In this document: one piece after another, positions 51,438-60,480 of the stretch | Layout of the letters: each line of letters begins with the position of its first letter | How positions within the stretch are numbered: the first letter of the stretch is position 1 | Source: Actinotignum timonense | GTDB lineage: Bacteria; Actinomycetota; Actinomycetes; Actinomycetales; Actinomycetaceae | Reading direction: 5' to 3' | Length of the DNA stretch: 64,000 nucleotides | Assembly: GCF_030216305.1 (NCBI RefSeq) | Contig: NZ_JASOKT010000007.1 | Coordinates: 1-64,000 of the forward strand | Translations under genes and position numbers: made by a program | The notes under the pieces: model-generated | The model's database searches: none | Told to the model about the DNA's origin: nothing | Seen by the model: only the letters and a program-made list of their open reading frames with translations

Positions 51438-52477
51438 TGGCTGAACCACTCGCGCTCGCGCAGGTGCCGGGGGTGCATAGCGCCTCCGGCACCGTGGACC
51501 GCGAAACGGTGCTCCGCACCACGACGTCGCGCACCGCCCGCATCGTGCTCGCCGCGCTGGGGTGGGCGGTGGCGGCGTTATTCCTCGCCTCCTTCGTTAT
51601 TTTTTTCGCGCTCCACACCCTGCCCGGTGACCCGGCTGTCATTATCGGGGGCCTGGATGCTACCGATGCGCAAATTGAGGCGATTCGGGCTGAGCACGGC
51701 TGGGATCGCCCGCTTATCATCCAGTACCTGAGCTGGTTAGGTGCCGCCCTCACCGGCGATTTCGGCACCTCCCCCTTTTCTTCCCTTTCCGTGACCCACG
51801 AGCTCGTCACGAAGCTCCAGGTCACCGTGCCGCTCGCGCTCATGTCCTTGAGTTTGGCGGTTATTTTTGCCCTTCTTATCGGGGTGTATGCCGCGGCTCG
51901 TTCCACCACCCTGGCCGGGCGCCTGGTCTCCTGGCTTTCCCAACTGGGTATCGCGGTCCCTACGTTCATCGTGGGGATGCTGCTCGTTATGTACCTGGCG
52001 ACCCCGCTCCATCTTCCCTCCACCGGGTTCCCGCGTGAGGGATGGGGCGATCCGGGTGCGGCGCTCCGTAGCCTCGTTCTGCCCGCCATTACCCTCGCGA
52101 TTCCGCAAACGGCGGGACTGGTGCGCTACGTGCGCTCCGCCGTGCTGGAACAGCTCGGCCAGGATTATGTGCGCACCGCCCGCGCCCAGGGGATGAGCCG
52201 CCGGCGCGCCCTCCTCACCCAGGCGCTGCGGAACGCCTGGCTTCCGCTCCTCGCCGTTATTGCACTTGACGCCGCGGCCCTCCTCATGGGCACCGTGGTG
52301 GTTGAACAGGTCTTCGCCCTTCCCGGCATCGGGCACCATCTGGTTGCTAGCGTATCGACCCGCGATATTGTTACCGTCCAGGGCTTCCTCATGGTGCTCT
52401 CCGGGGCGGTTATTCTCCTCATGATGCTCTCCAATGTGGCCTCCCGCCTCCTCGACCCGAGAGTGAGGTTGCGATGA
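51437..52477 (+). CDS. Oligopeptide-type ABC transporter permease (OppB/DppB-like)
   Basis: Inner-membrane permease of 346 residues with six main membrane segments. It shows the DppB N-terminal pattern (LPGDPAVIIGG with the dipeptide after the first helix) and the EAA-type loop RTARAQGMSRRRALLTQALRNA that contacts the ATPases. An N-terminal extension of about 30 residues precedes the first helix. The ATG shares one base with the upstream stop (TAATG). Confidence 0.92.
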   Translation: MAEPLALAQVPGVHSASGTVDRETVLRTTTSRTARIVLAALGWAVAALFLASFVIFFALHTLPGDPAVIIGGLDATDAQIEAIRAEHGWDRPLIIQYLSWLGAALTGDFGTSPFSSLSVTHELVTKLQVTVPLALMSLSLAVIFALLIGVYAAARSTTLAGRLVSWLSQLGIAVPTFIVGMLLVMYLATPLHLPSTGFPREGWGDPGAALRSLVLPAITLAIPQTAGLVRYVRSAVLEQLGQDYVRTARAQGMSRRRALLTQALRNAWLPLLAVIALDAAALLMGTVVVEQVFALPGIGHHLVASVSTRDIVTVQGFLMVLSGAVILLMMLSNVASRLLDPRVRLR

Positions 52478-53358
52478 GTACCCCGTCTCCGGCTCTGCGG
52501 GCTCTCTCCGCGGCTTCCCCGTGGCGGGCCCGGTTGCGGGCGCTGCTGCGCAATCCGGCCGGCCTCATCGGCACCGTGGTGGTGGCGGCGGTGCTGGCAA
52601 CGTTCCTGCTGTCCTTTATTTGGGTGCCTTATGATCCCGAAAGCGTGGATGCGCGGGCGTCCTGGGCCCGCCCGAACGGGGCGCATTGGTTCGGTGCCGA
52701 CCAGCTGGGGCGTGATATTTTCTCCCTCATGGTGCTCGGTTCGCGGGTCACGGTGCTCACCAGCGTGGGCGGGGCGGCGGTGGCCCTGGTGGTCGGGCTG
52801 CTCCTCGCCTCGATTATCGTGTATGCCCCGCGTTGGCTCGGTTCCCTAACGGAGCGGCTCACCGATGTGTGGGTCGCGTTCCCCACCCTCATTATTGCCC
52901 TCATTCTCGTCACCGCATTTTCCGGCTCCACCCTCACCTCCACCGTTGCCATCGGGCTGGGTTCTGCCCCGGCGGTCACCCGCACCGTCCTGCCCGAATT
53001 GCGCCGTGCCACCGCCTCCGACCACGTGCTCCTGGCGGTGGCCGCGGGGGCGCGTTCCTGGTGGATTCTTTCGCGCCATATTTTCCCGGCGATCACGCCC
53101 ACGCTGATCGTGCGTGTCACCCAGATCATGGGAACGGCCACGCTGGCGGAAGCGGGGCTGTCCTACCTGGGGCTGGGCACCCCGCCGCCCACGCCGTCCT
53201 GGGGGCGGATGCTTTCCACCTACCAGAGTTTCATGTATTCCCACCCGACGGTTATTCTCATTCCGGCCACCGCGATTGTCCTGACGATTATCGGATTTAA
53301 CCTCTTGGGGGACGGCCTGCGCGACGTACTCGATCCGCGCGGAAGGGAGACACGATGA
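52474..53358 (+). CDS. Oligopeptide-type ABC transporter permease (OppC/DppC-like)
   Basis: Second permease, 294 residues, with the OppC-type N-terminal helix (about 28-50), the conserved HWFGADQLGRDIFS block after it, and the C-terminal GLSYLGLGTPPPTPSWGRML segment. The EAA loop is around AVAAGARSWWILSRHIFP. ATG 52474 overlaps the OppB-like stop by four bases. It pairs with the preceding permease to form the importer channel. Confidence 0.92.
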   Translation: MSTPSPALRALSAASPWRARLRALLRNPAGLIGTVVVAAVLATFLLSFIWVPYDPESVDARASWARPNGAHWFGADQLGRDIFSLMVLGSRVTVLTSVGGAAVALVVGLLLASIIVYAPRWLGSLTERLTDVWVAFPTLIIALILVTAFSGSTLTSTVAIGLGSAPAVTRTVLPELRRATASDHVLLAVAAGARSWWILSRHIFPAITPTLIVRVTQIMGTATLAEAGLSYLGLGTPPPTPSWGRMLSTYQSFMYSHPTVILIPATAIVLTIIGFNLLGDGLRDVLDPRGRETR

Positions 53359-54206
53359 GCCTTCTTGAGGTACGTGATCTCACCGTGGCTTTCGGTTCCA
53401 CCGAAGTGGTGCGGGGAGTGTCCTTCACGGTGGAGGCCGGGGAGCGCGTCTGCCTTATTGGGGAATCCGGGTCTGGAAAATCGATGACGGCGATGGCGAT
53501 CCAGGGGCTCCTCCCCCGGGCGGCGCGCGTGACCGGTTCGATTCGTTTCGAGGGGCGCGAATTGGTGGGTGCTTCGGATGCGGAGTTCCAGAAAATTCGG
53601 GGGCGCCGTATCGGCTGTATTTTCCAGGAACCGCATACGGCGCTCAATCCGGTGGTGCGCATTAAGCACCAGTTAGTGGCGGCCTCGCGTATTCATACGG
53701 GATTAAAAAAATCGGCGACGACGCAGCGGGCCAGCGAGCTGGCCCGCATGGTCGAGCTCCCTAGCCCCGAGCGTATTATTAACCGCTTCCCCCATGAGCT
53801 TTCCGGAGGGCAACGCCAACGCGTGGTTATTGCCATGGCGATGAGTTTGGCCCCCGCCCTCCTGATCGCCGACGAACCGACAACCGCCCTGGATGCCACG
53901 GTGCAGGCCCATATTTTGCAGCTCATGGATGATGCCGCCCGCGAGCACGGCACCGCCGTTCTTATGATCACCCACGATATGGCGGTGGCCTACCACACCT
54001 CCGAACGCATCCTCGTGCTGCGCCGGGGCGAATTGGTGGAAGAAGGCAGCGCCGAAGATATTTTGCTCCGCCCCGTCCATCCCTACACCCAGGGCCTCGT
54101 GGCCGCGGCTCGTGCCACTAGTTTGCAGCGCCCGGCAGGGCGGGGCGGCGATACGCAGGCGGGTGATCCGCGAAGCTCGCTGGTGCCCGGAGGTGACCAA
54201 TCATGA
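53355..54206 (+). CDS. Oligopeptide-type ABC transporter ATP-binding protein (DppD-like)
   Basis: First importer ATPase, 283 residues. Walker A is GESGSGKSMT, the signature [19 protein letters not shown], Walker B LLIADEPTTALD and the switch His ITHDM. It ends around the short oligopeptide_trans ABC tail (RPVHPYTQGLVAA). The four-base overlap with the preceding gene continues the tight coupling of this operon. Confidence 0.93.
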   Translation: MSLLEVRDLTVAFGSTEVVRGVSFTVEAGERVCLIGESGSGKSMTAMAIQGLLPRAARVTGSIRFEGRELVGASDAEFQKIRGRRIGCIFQEPHTALNPVVRIKHQLVAASRIHTGLKKSATTQRASELARMVELPSPERIINRFPHELSGGQRQRVVIAMAMSLAPALLIADEPTTALDATVQAHILQLMDDAAREHGTAVLMITHDMAVAYHTSERILVLRRGELVEEGSAEDILLRPVHPYTQGLVAAARATSLQRPAGRGGDTQAGDPRSSLVPGGDQS

Positions 54207-55171
54207 CAAGCACACCGGAAAAAACCTGGGATCCGCGCGAGGCCGCCCTGCGCATAACCTCCCGCGCACCGTTGGAAAAGGACTGGCCCGTTGAAGCCGG
54301 GGATGTGCTGTTCAGCTGCCAGAACGTCACTAAATCCTACGGAAGCACCCTGGCTCTGGCACCCACGTCTTTCGACGTACGTGCGGGGCGGTCGCTGGGA
54401 ATTATTGGCGAATCCGGCTCGGGGAAAACCACGCTTAGCCGCATGATGCTTGGCTTACTTGAGCCGAGCGGCGGATCGATCACCTACCGGGGCCAGGAGG
54501 TGCGCTACGGGAAGCTCGGGGTAACCCGGTTGCGCCACGAAGTCCAGCTGGTGCTGCAAGATCCTTTTGCTTCCCTCAATCCGCGTATGACGGTGGGCCG
54601 GATTATTGAAGAACCGCTGCGTCTGCTGCGCGTTCCCGGCAAACACCGGGAGATGGTGCGTGATGCGCTGGCCGCCGTGGATCTCAACCCGGAGTGGGGC
54701 TCGCGCTATCCGCATGAGCTTTCGGGCGGGCAACGCCAGCGGGTGGCAATTGCACGCGCCGTGGCCTGCCAACCCAAGGTTCTTATTGCCGACGAGCCCG
54801 TCTCCGCCCTCGACGTGTCGGTGCGGGCCACCGTCCTCGAGCTTCTCCATGATCTGCGCGCCCGCCTTGATCTCACCCTCATTGTCATCTCTCATGACTT
54901 GGGCATTGTCCAGAATCTGTGCGAGGACACCCTGGTGCTGCGCGGGGGCGCCGTCGTCGAATATGCCCCCACGGCGCAGGTACTGGAGCACCCGCGCCAC
55001 CCCGCCACCCGGGAACTTATTGCGGCGGTGCCGCTGCTGCCCGAAGCGCCACGACCGGAGAATGCCGCGCCGTCCGCCGTGCCCGCCGTGCCCGCCGTAT
55101 CCGCCACGTCCGCCGCGCCCGCCGTACCCACCGTATCCGCCACACCATCCGAGGGAGACGATGACCTATGA
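54203..55171 (+). CDS. Oligopeptide-type ABC transporter ATP-binding protein (DppF-like)
   Basis: Second importer ATPase, 322 residues. Walker [11 protein letters not shown], signature [18 protein letters not shown], Walker [13 protein letters not shown], switch His ISHDL. An about 35-residue N-terminal extension precedes the ATPase domain, and the C-terminus ends in an Ala/Pro/Val repeat tail ([11 protein letters not shown] type) and acidic EGDDDL. Overlaps both neighbours by four bases. Confidence 0.93.
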   Translation: MTSTPEKTWDPREAALRITSRAPLEKDWPVEAGDVLFSCQNVTKSYGSTLALAPTSFDVRAGRSLGIIGESGSGKTTLSRMMLGLLEPSGGSITYRGQEVRYGKLGVTRLRHEVQLVLQDPFASLNPRMTVGRIIEEPLRLLRVPGKHREMVRDALAAVDLNPEWGSRYPHELSGGQRQRVAIARAVACQPKVLIADEPVSALDVSVRATVLELLHDLRARLDLTLIVISHDLGIVQNLCEDTLVLRGGAVVEYAPTAQVLEHPRHPATRELIAAVPLLPEAPRPENAAPSAVPAVPAVSATSAAPAVPTVSATPSEGDDDL

Positions 55172-56226
55172 GCCTGCGCATCCTGCACCTGTCCGATACC
55201 CATCTTCTAGCCGAGCGCGCCCGCCATTACGGAAAAATTGACACCTCCGGGCTGCTGGAAGCGGCCGTGGCCGGCGCCGGCGAGCTCGCGCCCTGCCACG
55301 CCATCGTGGTCTCCGGGGATATTTCCGATGACGGCACCCCCGCGTCCTATACCTTCGCGGCCCGCACCCTTGCCCCGCTCGCGCAACGGTGGGGTGCACC
55401 GGTGATTTGGGCCTGCGGGAATCATGACCGGCGTGCGGCGATGCGCGAGGCCCTCGGCCTGCCCGGCGCGCCCCTGGACCCGATTTTTTCCGTCACCGAT
55501 ATCACGGTGGGAGAAGCGCGCTGGCGCTTCGTTGCGGCAGATAGCTCCGTTCCCGGGCGCGGCTTCGGCTACCTCGGCGATCAGATTCACCATATCGAGG
55601 ATGCCGTGACCAACGCGAACGGTGCGCCCACGGCGGGCGGCGCACCCACGGCGGGCGGGGCGCCGTCACCGGCCGGCGCCGGTGGGTACTTCCGCGGGGC
55701 GGGCGATGAGCCGCTCCACTCTGTCCTCGTCCTCCATCACCCGCCGCTGGCGGCCCCCACGGTGCTCCACGGGGCACTGCGCCTCATGGATGCCCCGCGC
55801 CTGGCGCAGGGTTTCCAATCCTGGGAGGTGGCGCCCGACCTCGTGCTGGCGGGTCACTACCATCTGGCCGGGCGTGGGCGCGCTGGCGGGGTACCGGTGG
55901 TGGTTGGCCCGGCCCTCGCCAATGAAACCACGCTCGGGCGGGGTCCCGAATGGGAAAGCGCGCGAGCCCGTTCGGCTTTTTCGGTGGTGCAGCTAAGCGA
56001 GGCCAGTATCCAGCAGGATATTACCTACCTGGATGGTTCCGTGGCGGCACCGTCTGGCGGCATCGAACCGGGCGAGGAAATCTTTGCGTATAGTCCGGAA
56101 GAAGTGGTGACTATCGGGAGGCGAGCCGGGCGGCCCGGCTGGAGCCCGAGCGACCCGCTGGCCTGGGACGGCCCGGGTTCCTACCTCCTGGAAAACACGC
56201 TTGATACCGGATCGAAAGGACAGTGA
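55168..56226 (+). CDS. Calcineurin-like metallophosphoesterase
   Basis: A 352-residue dinuclear-metal phosphoesterase, CpdA/3',5'-cyclic-nucleotide or glycerophosphodiesterase-like. Metal ligands are all present: LSDTH (D10, H12), VSGDISDD, ACGNHD, VLHHPP and GHYH. There is no signal peptide, so the enzyme is likely cytosolic. A Gly/Ala/Pro/Thr insertion (NANGAPTAGGAPTAGGAPS, near residue 150) is built from 18-base repeats. The four-base overlap with the importer ATPase gene is the reason to think it acts on the imported compound. Confidence 0.9.
   Translation: MSLRILHLSDTHLLAERARHYGKIDTSGLLEAAVAGAGELAPCHAIVVSGDISDDGTPASYTFAARTLAPLAQRWGAPVIWACGNHDRRAAMREALGLPGAPLDPIFSVTDITVGEARWRFVAADSSVPGRGFGYLGDQIHHIEDAVTNANGAPTAGGAPTAGGAPSPAGAGGYFRGAGDEPLHSVLVLHHPPLAAPTVLHGALRLMDAPRLAQGFQSWEVAPDLVLAGHYHLAGRGRAGGVPVVVGPALANETTLGRGPEWESARARSAFSVVQLSEASIQQDITYLDGSVAAPSGGIEPGEEIFAYSPEEVVTIGRRAGRPGWSPSDPLAWDGPGSYLLENTLDTGSKGQ
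55621..55656 (+). repeat. Two tandem 18-base repeats inside the metallophosphoesterase gene
   Basis: 55621-55638 and 55639-55656 differ at two positions and encode GAPTAG twice; a degenerate third copy follows. Confidence 0.8.
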
Positions 56227-56951
56227 TGACTTCCCCACGCCTGCCCCTCGGCCTGCATAATCTCCGTTCCTTGGGCGGCACCCCGGTGGCCGGCGGGCAT
56301 ATCCGCGAGCGCGCCCTGCTGCGTTCCTCCGCGGCGTTCCGCCACGATGACAGCCTGGGAGATTTTTTGAGAGCGCAGGGTATTACCGGCGTTATTGATT
56401 TGCGCGACGACGCTGAACGCGCCGGCACCACCAATTGGGCAGATTACGGGGTGAGCGTTGCCTCTGTGCCTATTTTCAACAATCAGCTTGCCCACCTGGA
56501 GTGGTCTGAACTCGCCGACCTGTATATGCAGATGGCTCGAAATTTCGGTGGGCAATTGGCGCAGGCGGTCACCGCCGCGGCGGAATTATCGGCCGAAGGC
56601 GGGGTGCTTATCCACTGCACCGCAGGTAAGGACCGCACCGGGGTGGTCACCGGGCTTATCCTCTCCATCCTCGGGGCGAGCCGCGAAACAATCCTGGCTG
56701 ATTACCTCACTTCTGCCACGGCGCTGGGCGAAAGCTACCAGGAAGATCTTGCTTTCGTGATGGGGCGCGAATATATCCCGGGGGCCGCCGCGCACCGCGC
56801 CGTATACGTGACCGAAGAAGCCTTGAGCGCCGCCACGGTGCGCATTGAAGCGGCCGGCGGGGCGCGCGAGTACCTCCTCGGGCACGGGATTGATCCGGCG
56901 GTGTTTGACCTGTTGCGCGCCCACCTGGTGGAACCGGATACCAGCCGCTAA
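56226..56951 (+). CDS. Tyrosine-protein-phosphatase-like protein (SCP/MptpB type)
   Basis: A 241-residue protein with the Cys-based phosphatase P-loop HCTAGKDRTG (130-139; nucleophile C131) and the preceding VIDLRDDAER block, as in the actinobacterial Y_phosphatase3 family that includes MptpB (protein and phosphoinositide phosphatase). The longer P-loop with Lys-Asp-Arg is the form tied to phosphoinositide activity. No signal peptide is visible. The ATG overlaps the metallophosphoesterase stop by one base (TGATG) and has AAAGGA upstream. Last gene of the importer operon. Confidence 0.9.
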   Translation: MTSPRLPLGLHNLRSLGGTPVAGGHIRERALLRSSAAFRHDDSLGDFLRAQGITGVIDLRDDAERAGTTNWADYGVSVASVPIFNNQLAHLEWSELADLYMQMARNFGGQLAQAVTAAAELSAEGGVLIHCTAGKDRTGVVTGLILSILGASRETILADYLTSATALGESYQEDLAFVMGREYIPGAAAHRAVYVTEEALSAATVRIEAAGGAREYLLGHGIDPAVFDLLRAHLVEPDTSR

Positions 56952-57033
56952 CGGCGCCCGGGCACCGCGCGCCGTAGCTGCGCCGTCGCCCCTCTCACGT
57001 ATGGCGCAGTTTCCCGCAGCGCACGGGGCGTGA

Positions 57034-57045
57034 AACAATAGCCCC
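57034..57045 (+). promoter_or_regulatory. Putative leaderless -10 element of valS
   Basis: AACAAT at 57034-57039 ends six bases before the valS ATG, with no Shine-Dalgarno in between. TTCCCG 17 bases upstream is a poor -35. Confidence 0.3.
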
Positions 57046-59688
57046 ATGACTAGTTTTAACCAAGAGTCCGAACTCCTCGATCACACGGAGGTACCGGACC
57101 GTGCCACTCTCGACGGTCTTGAAACTACCTGGAGCGAACGGTGGGAAGAAGAAGGCACCTATGCTTTCGACCGCACCGCTACCCGTTCCGAAGTATTTTC
57201 GGTAGATACCCCGCCGCCCACGGTTTCTGGCTCGCTGCATATCGGCCACGTTTTTTCCTACACTCACACCGATACCGTGGCCCGCTACCAGCGCATGCGC
57301 GGAAAATCGGTGTTCTACCCGATGGGCTGGGATGATAACGGCCTGCCTACCGAGCGGCGCGTTCAAAACTACTACGGGGTGCGCGGGGATGCGTCCCTCC
57401 CCTACGACCCGAATTTCGTGCCCCCGCACCAGGGCGGCGCAAAATCCATTAAGTACGCCGACCAAGTACCCATTTCGCGGCGTAATTTCATCGAGCTGTG
57501 CTGGAAGCTGTCCGAAGAGGACGAAAAACAATTTGAAGCCCTGTGGCGCTACCTGGGGCTGTCCGTGGACTGGAAGCAGAATTACCAGACCATCGGAGAG
57601 AAGGCCCAGAAGGTAGCCCAAACCGCCTTCCTGCGTAACCTCGCGCGCGGGGAAGCCTACCAGGCGCAGGCCCCGGGCCTGTGGGATATTACCTTCCAAA
57701 CCGCGGTGGCGCAGGCCGAGCTCGAGGCCCGCGATTATCCGGGTGCCTATCATGCCCTGGCTTTCCACGGTGCGAGCGGCGACGTCGTCATCGAAACCAC
57801 CCGCCCGGAGCTGCTGCCCGCTTGCGTGGCCCTCATCGCGCACCCTGATGACACCCGCTACCAGCATCTTTTCGGGACCACGGTGCGCGTGCCGATTTTC
57901 GATATGGAAGTTCCGGTGCTCGCCCACCCCAAGGCGGAAATGGACAAGGGCGCCGGTATCGCCATGTGCTGCACCTTCGGCGATGTCACGGACGTGGAGT
58001 GGTGGCGCGAATTGCAGCTGCCGCTACACAATGTGCTTGGTAAGGACGGACGCCTGGTGCGCGATACCCCCGAGTGGATCACCTCGGAGGCCGGGCGCGC
58101 CATGTACGCGGATATGGCCGGGAAAACCACCTTCTCCGCCCGTAAGGCACTGGTGGAAAAACTCAAGGAAACCGGGGAAATGATCGGTGATGAGAAGCCG
58201 ACCATGCGTAAGACCAACTTCTTTGAGAAAGGCGATAAGCCGCTCGAAATTGTTACCTCACGCCAGTGGTACATCCGCAACGGTGGGCGTTCCCACGTGG
58301 AAAGCAACGGCAAGGAGCTACGCGATAACCTTATTGAGGCCGGTAACCAGCTGGCTTTCCACCCCGATTTCATGCACGTGCGCTACGACAACTGGGTCAA
58401 GGGGCTCAACTCTGACTGGCTTATCTCCCGCCAGCGTTTCTTCGGGGTGCCGATTCCGGTGTGGTACGAGATTTCGGAGAACGGCGAAGTAAAGTACGAC
58501 GCCGTCATTACCCCGGAGGAATCCAGCCTTCCCGTGGATCCTTCCAGTGACGTGCCAGCCGGCTATACCGAAGATCAGCGCGGCAAGCCGGGCGGCTTCG
58601 CCGGGGAAACCGATATTTTGGATACCTGGGCCACGTCGTCACTCTCCCCGCAGATCGCCGGGGGCTGGCTCACCGATGAGGATCTTTTCGAGCGCGTGTA
58701 TCCCATGGATGTGCGCCCGCAGGGTCAAGACATTATCCGTACCTGGCTCTTCTCCACCGTGGTGCGCGCGCACCTCGAATTCGGGGACCTACCCTGGAAG
58801 CACGCCACGATCTCCGGGTGGATTCTGGATCCAGACCACAAGAAGATGTCCAAGTCCAAGGGCAATGTGGTGACCCCTATGGATCTGCTGGTGCGGCACG
58901 GTGCGGACGCGGTGCGCTACTGGGCTGCCTCCGCGCGCCTGGGCGTGGACGCCGCCTTCGACGAAAAGCAGATGAAGGTGGGGCGCCGTCTGGCCATGAA
59001 GGTGCTCAACGCCTCGAAGTTTGCGCTGGGCATGGGCGGGGAAGGCTCACCGGTCTGCCTGGATGCTTCCCGCGTGACCGAGCCGATTGATCGGGCTCTG
59101 CTGGCCGATCTGGCGCGCGTGGTGGAGGAAGCCACCGCCGCTTTTGAGGCTTTTGATCACACCCGTGCTCTGGAAGTGGCCGAAACGGCCTTCTGGACCT
59201 TCTGTGATGATTACCTGGAGCTGGTCAAGGATCGCGCCTATTCGGATACGCCGGAGGCGGAGAGCGCCCGGGTGACGCTGGCGATTGCGGTGGATACTTT
59301 CCTGCGCTTGCTGGCGCCCTTTATCCCCTATGCCACCGCTGAGGTGTGGAGCTGGTACCGTACCGGTTCGGTGCACCGGGCGCCGTGGCCGGAGGCGGCG
59401 CCGCTGCGCGAGGCAGCGGGTTCCGGGAATGCGGAGCTGCTCGAGGTGGCAGGTCAGGCACTCACGGTGCTGCGCGGCGTGAAATCCGCGGCGAAGGTGT
59501 CACAGCGCACCAGTTTCGCTCGGGTGGAGCTGCGCGGAAATACCGCACTGCTCGAGGAGGTGCGCGCGGACCTGGTGCGCGCCGCCCACGTGCGCGGGGA
59601 GCTCCGCTTCACGCCGGATACGCAGGCCAGCGAGCAGATCACCATCGGTGATTACGAGCTGGACGAGCCGGAGCCGAAGCGGAAGTAG
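57046..59688 (+). CDS. valS: Valyl-tRNA synthetase (type without C-terminal coiled coil)
   Basis: Class I synthetase of 880 residues. HIGH region [13 protein letters not shown] (56-68), KMSKS in [10 protein letters not shown], and an editing domain with [14 protein letters not shown]. It has the archaeal-type blocks [15 protein letters not shown] and [10 protein letters not shown], and lacks the C-terminal coiled-coil arm of the usual bacterial enzyme; it ends in an OB/ferredoxin-like region and EPEPKRK. Such ValRS occur in Actinomyces, bifidobacteria and some Streptomyces (family knowledge). The start has no Shine-Dalgarno. Confidence 0.96.
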   Translation: MTSFNQESELLDHTEVPDRATLDGLETTWSERWEEEGTYAFDRTATRSEVFSVDTPPPTVSGSLHIGHVFSYTHTDTVARYQRMRGKSVFYPMGWDDNGLPTERRVQNYYGVRGDASLPYDPNFVPPHQGGAKSIKYADQVPISRRNFIELCWKLSEEDEKQFEALWRYLGLSVDWKQNYQTIGEKAQKVAQTAFLRNLARGEAYQAQAPGLWDITFQTAVAQAELEARDYPGAYHALAFHGASGDVVIETTRPELLPACVALIAHPDDTRYQHLFGTTVRVPIFDMEVPVLAHPKAEMDKGAGIAMCCTFGDVTDVEWWRELQLPLHNVLGKDGRLVRDTPEWITSEAGRAMYADMAGKTTFSARKALVEKLKETGEMIGDEKPTMRKTNFFEKGDKPLEIVTSRQWYIRNGGRSHVESNGKELRDNLIEAGNQLAFHPDFMHVRYDNWVKGLNSDWLISRQRFFGVPIPVWYEISENGEVKYDAVITPEESSLPVDPSSDVPAGYTEDQRGKPGGFAGETDILDTWATSSLSPQIAGGWLTDEDLFERVYPMDVRPQGQDIIRTWLFSTVVRAHLEFGDLPWKHATISGWILDPDHKKMSKSKGNVVTPMDLLVRHGADAVRYWAASARLGVDAAFDEKQMKVGRRLAMKVLNASKFALGMGGEGSPVCLDASRVTEPIDRALLADLARVVEEATAAFEAFDHTRALEVAETAFWTFCDDYLELVKDRAYSDTPEAESARVTLAIAVDTFLRLLAPFIPYATAEVWSWYRTGSVHRAPWPEAAPLREAAGSGNAELLEVAGQALTVLRGVKSAAKVSQRTSFARVELRGNTALLEEVRADLVRAAHVRGELRFTPDTQASEQITIGDYELDEPEPKRK

Positions 59689-59756
59689 CGTCGCAAGAAC
59701 AACGGCGCGAAGGCGCAGCGCTCCACATAGCGTGGCGCGCGATTGAGTGAATCCTG

Positions 59757-59786
59757 GTGGCGGGTCTGCGAAAGCGGGCCCGCCAC
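59757..59786 (+). terminator. Hairpin after valS
   Basis: GTGGCGGGTC and GGCCCGCCAC-type arms (59757-59766; 59777-59786) form a 10-bp stem including a G-T pair, about 70 bases beyond the valS stop. The U-tract is weak. Confidence 0.6.
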
Positions 59787-59856
59787 TTCGCGTACATGAA
59801 AAGATTCTCATGATTGTTTCCTGGCCCCGTCATCTCGCTCCGGTGTACTTAGGGAC

Positions 59857-60393
59857 ATGACAACTCGTGTGAAACTTCTTGCCGTACTTCTCGGGCTGGC
59901 GCTCCTCGGTTTCTTGGGGATGCAGCTTGCCCACGCCGTGAGCGGGAGCGGCACCCAGTCGGTGGGCCCCGCCGTCACCGTCACGGCGCCGTCTTCCCCG
60001 TCCGCTGGCGGCACTGGTGCCACTGGTGCCGGCAGCACCGCGTCGGCTTCTGCGCCCACGGAGCGCCCGCCGCTCAACAACGCACAGCGCGCCACCCTGC
60101 GCAGTCTTTTGGTTGATGTAGCCGAAAATGCGCACCTGTTCACCGGTGATGCCCCAAATAGTACGACGACGCCGCCCGCGGGCACTGCCCCGTCCCCCGC
60201 TAACGTCGCCCCGGCGCCGGCGCCAGTCCCCGCCCCGGCAGCGCCGGCACCCGCGCCGCAGCGAGTGGCACCGGCTCCCGCGCGCCCCGCACCGCCCCAG
60301 TACTCCGATAATGACTGGGACGATGATGACGCGGATGACGATGATTGGGATGATAACGACGATGACGACTGGGACGACGAGGACGACGACTAA
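59857..60393 (+). CDS. Exported or membrane-anchored protein with Asp/Trp-rich tail
   Basis: Not recognised as a named family. 178 residues: an N-terminal hydrophobic helix (about 6-28) acting as signal or anchor, a Ser/Gly/Thr-rich stretch, a short helical segment (NNAQRATLRSLLVDVAENAHL, about 74-94), a Pro/Ala stalk (about 100-148) and a final 28 residues made mainly of Asp with Trp about every nine residues (DDDDW repeats). The tail could bind cations at the cell surface. It faces a two-component operon convergently. AGGG precedes the ATG by five bases. Confidence 0.75.
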   Translation: MTTRVKLLAVLLGLALLGFLGMQLAHAVSGSGTQSVGPAVTVTAPSSPSAGGTGATGAGSTASASAPTERPPLNNAQRATLRSLLVDVAENAHLFTGDAPNSTTTPPAGTAPSPANVAPAPAPVPAPAAPAPAPQRVAPAPARPAPPQYSDNDWDDDDADDDDWDDNDDDDWDDEDDD

Positions 60394-60413
60394 ACCAGTC
60401 ACACACCCCGGCA

Positions 60414-60480
60414 CTACCGCCTGAGCTAGCAGCACCGTTCCTTCACCCAGAAGGCCGCGCTGCCTTAGCTCAGGCGGTAG
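60414..60480. terminator. 15-bp perfect inverted repeat at the 3' end of the response regulator gene
   Basis: CTACCGCCTGAGCTA (60414-60428) and TAGCTCAGGCGGTAG (60466-60480) are exact reverse complements; GCAGC/GCTGC extends the stem with a small bulge. The right arm contains the stop region of the response regulator. Shared terminator of the convergent genes, or an RNA stability element. Confidence 0.65.
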
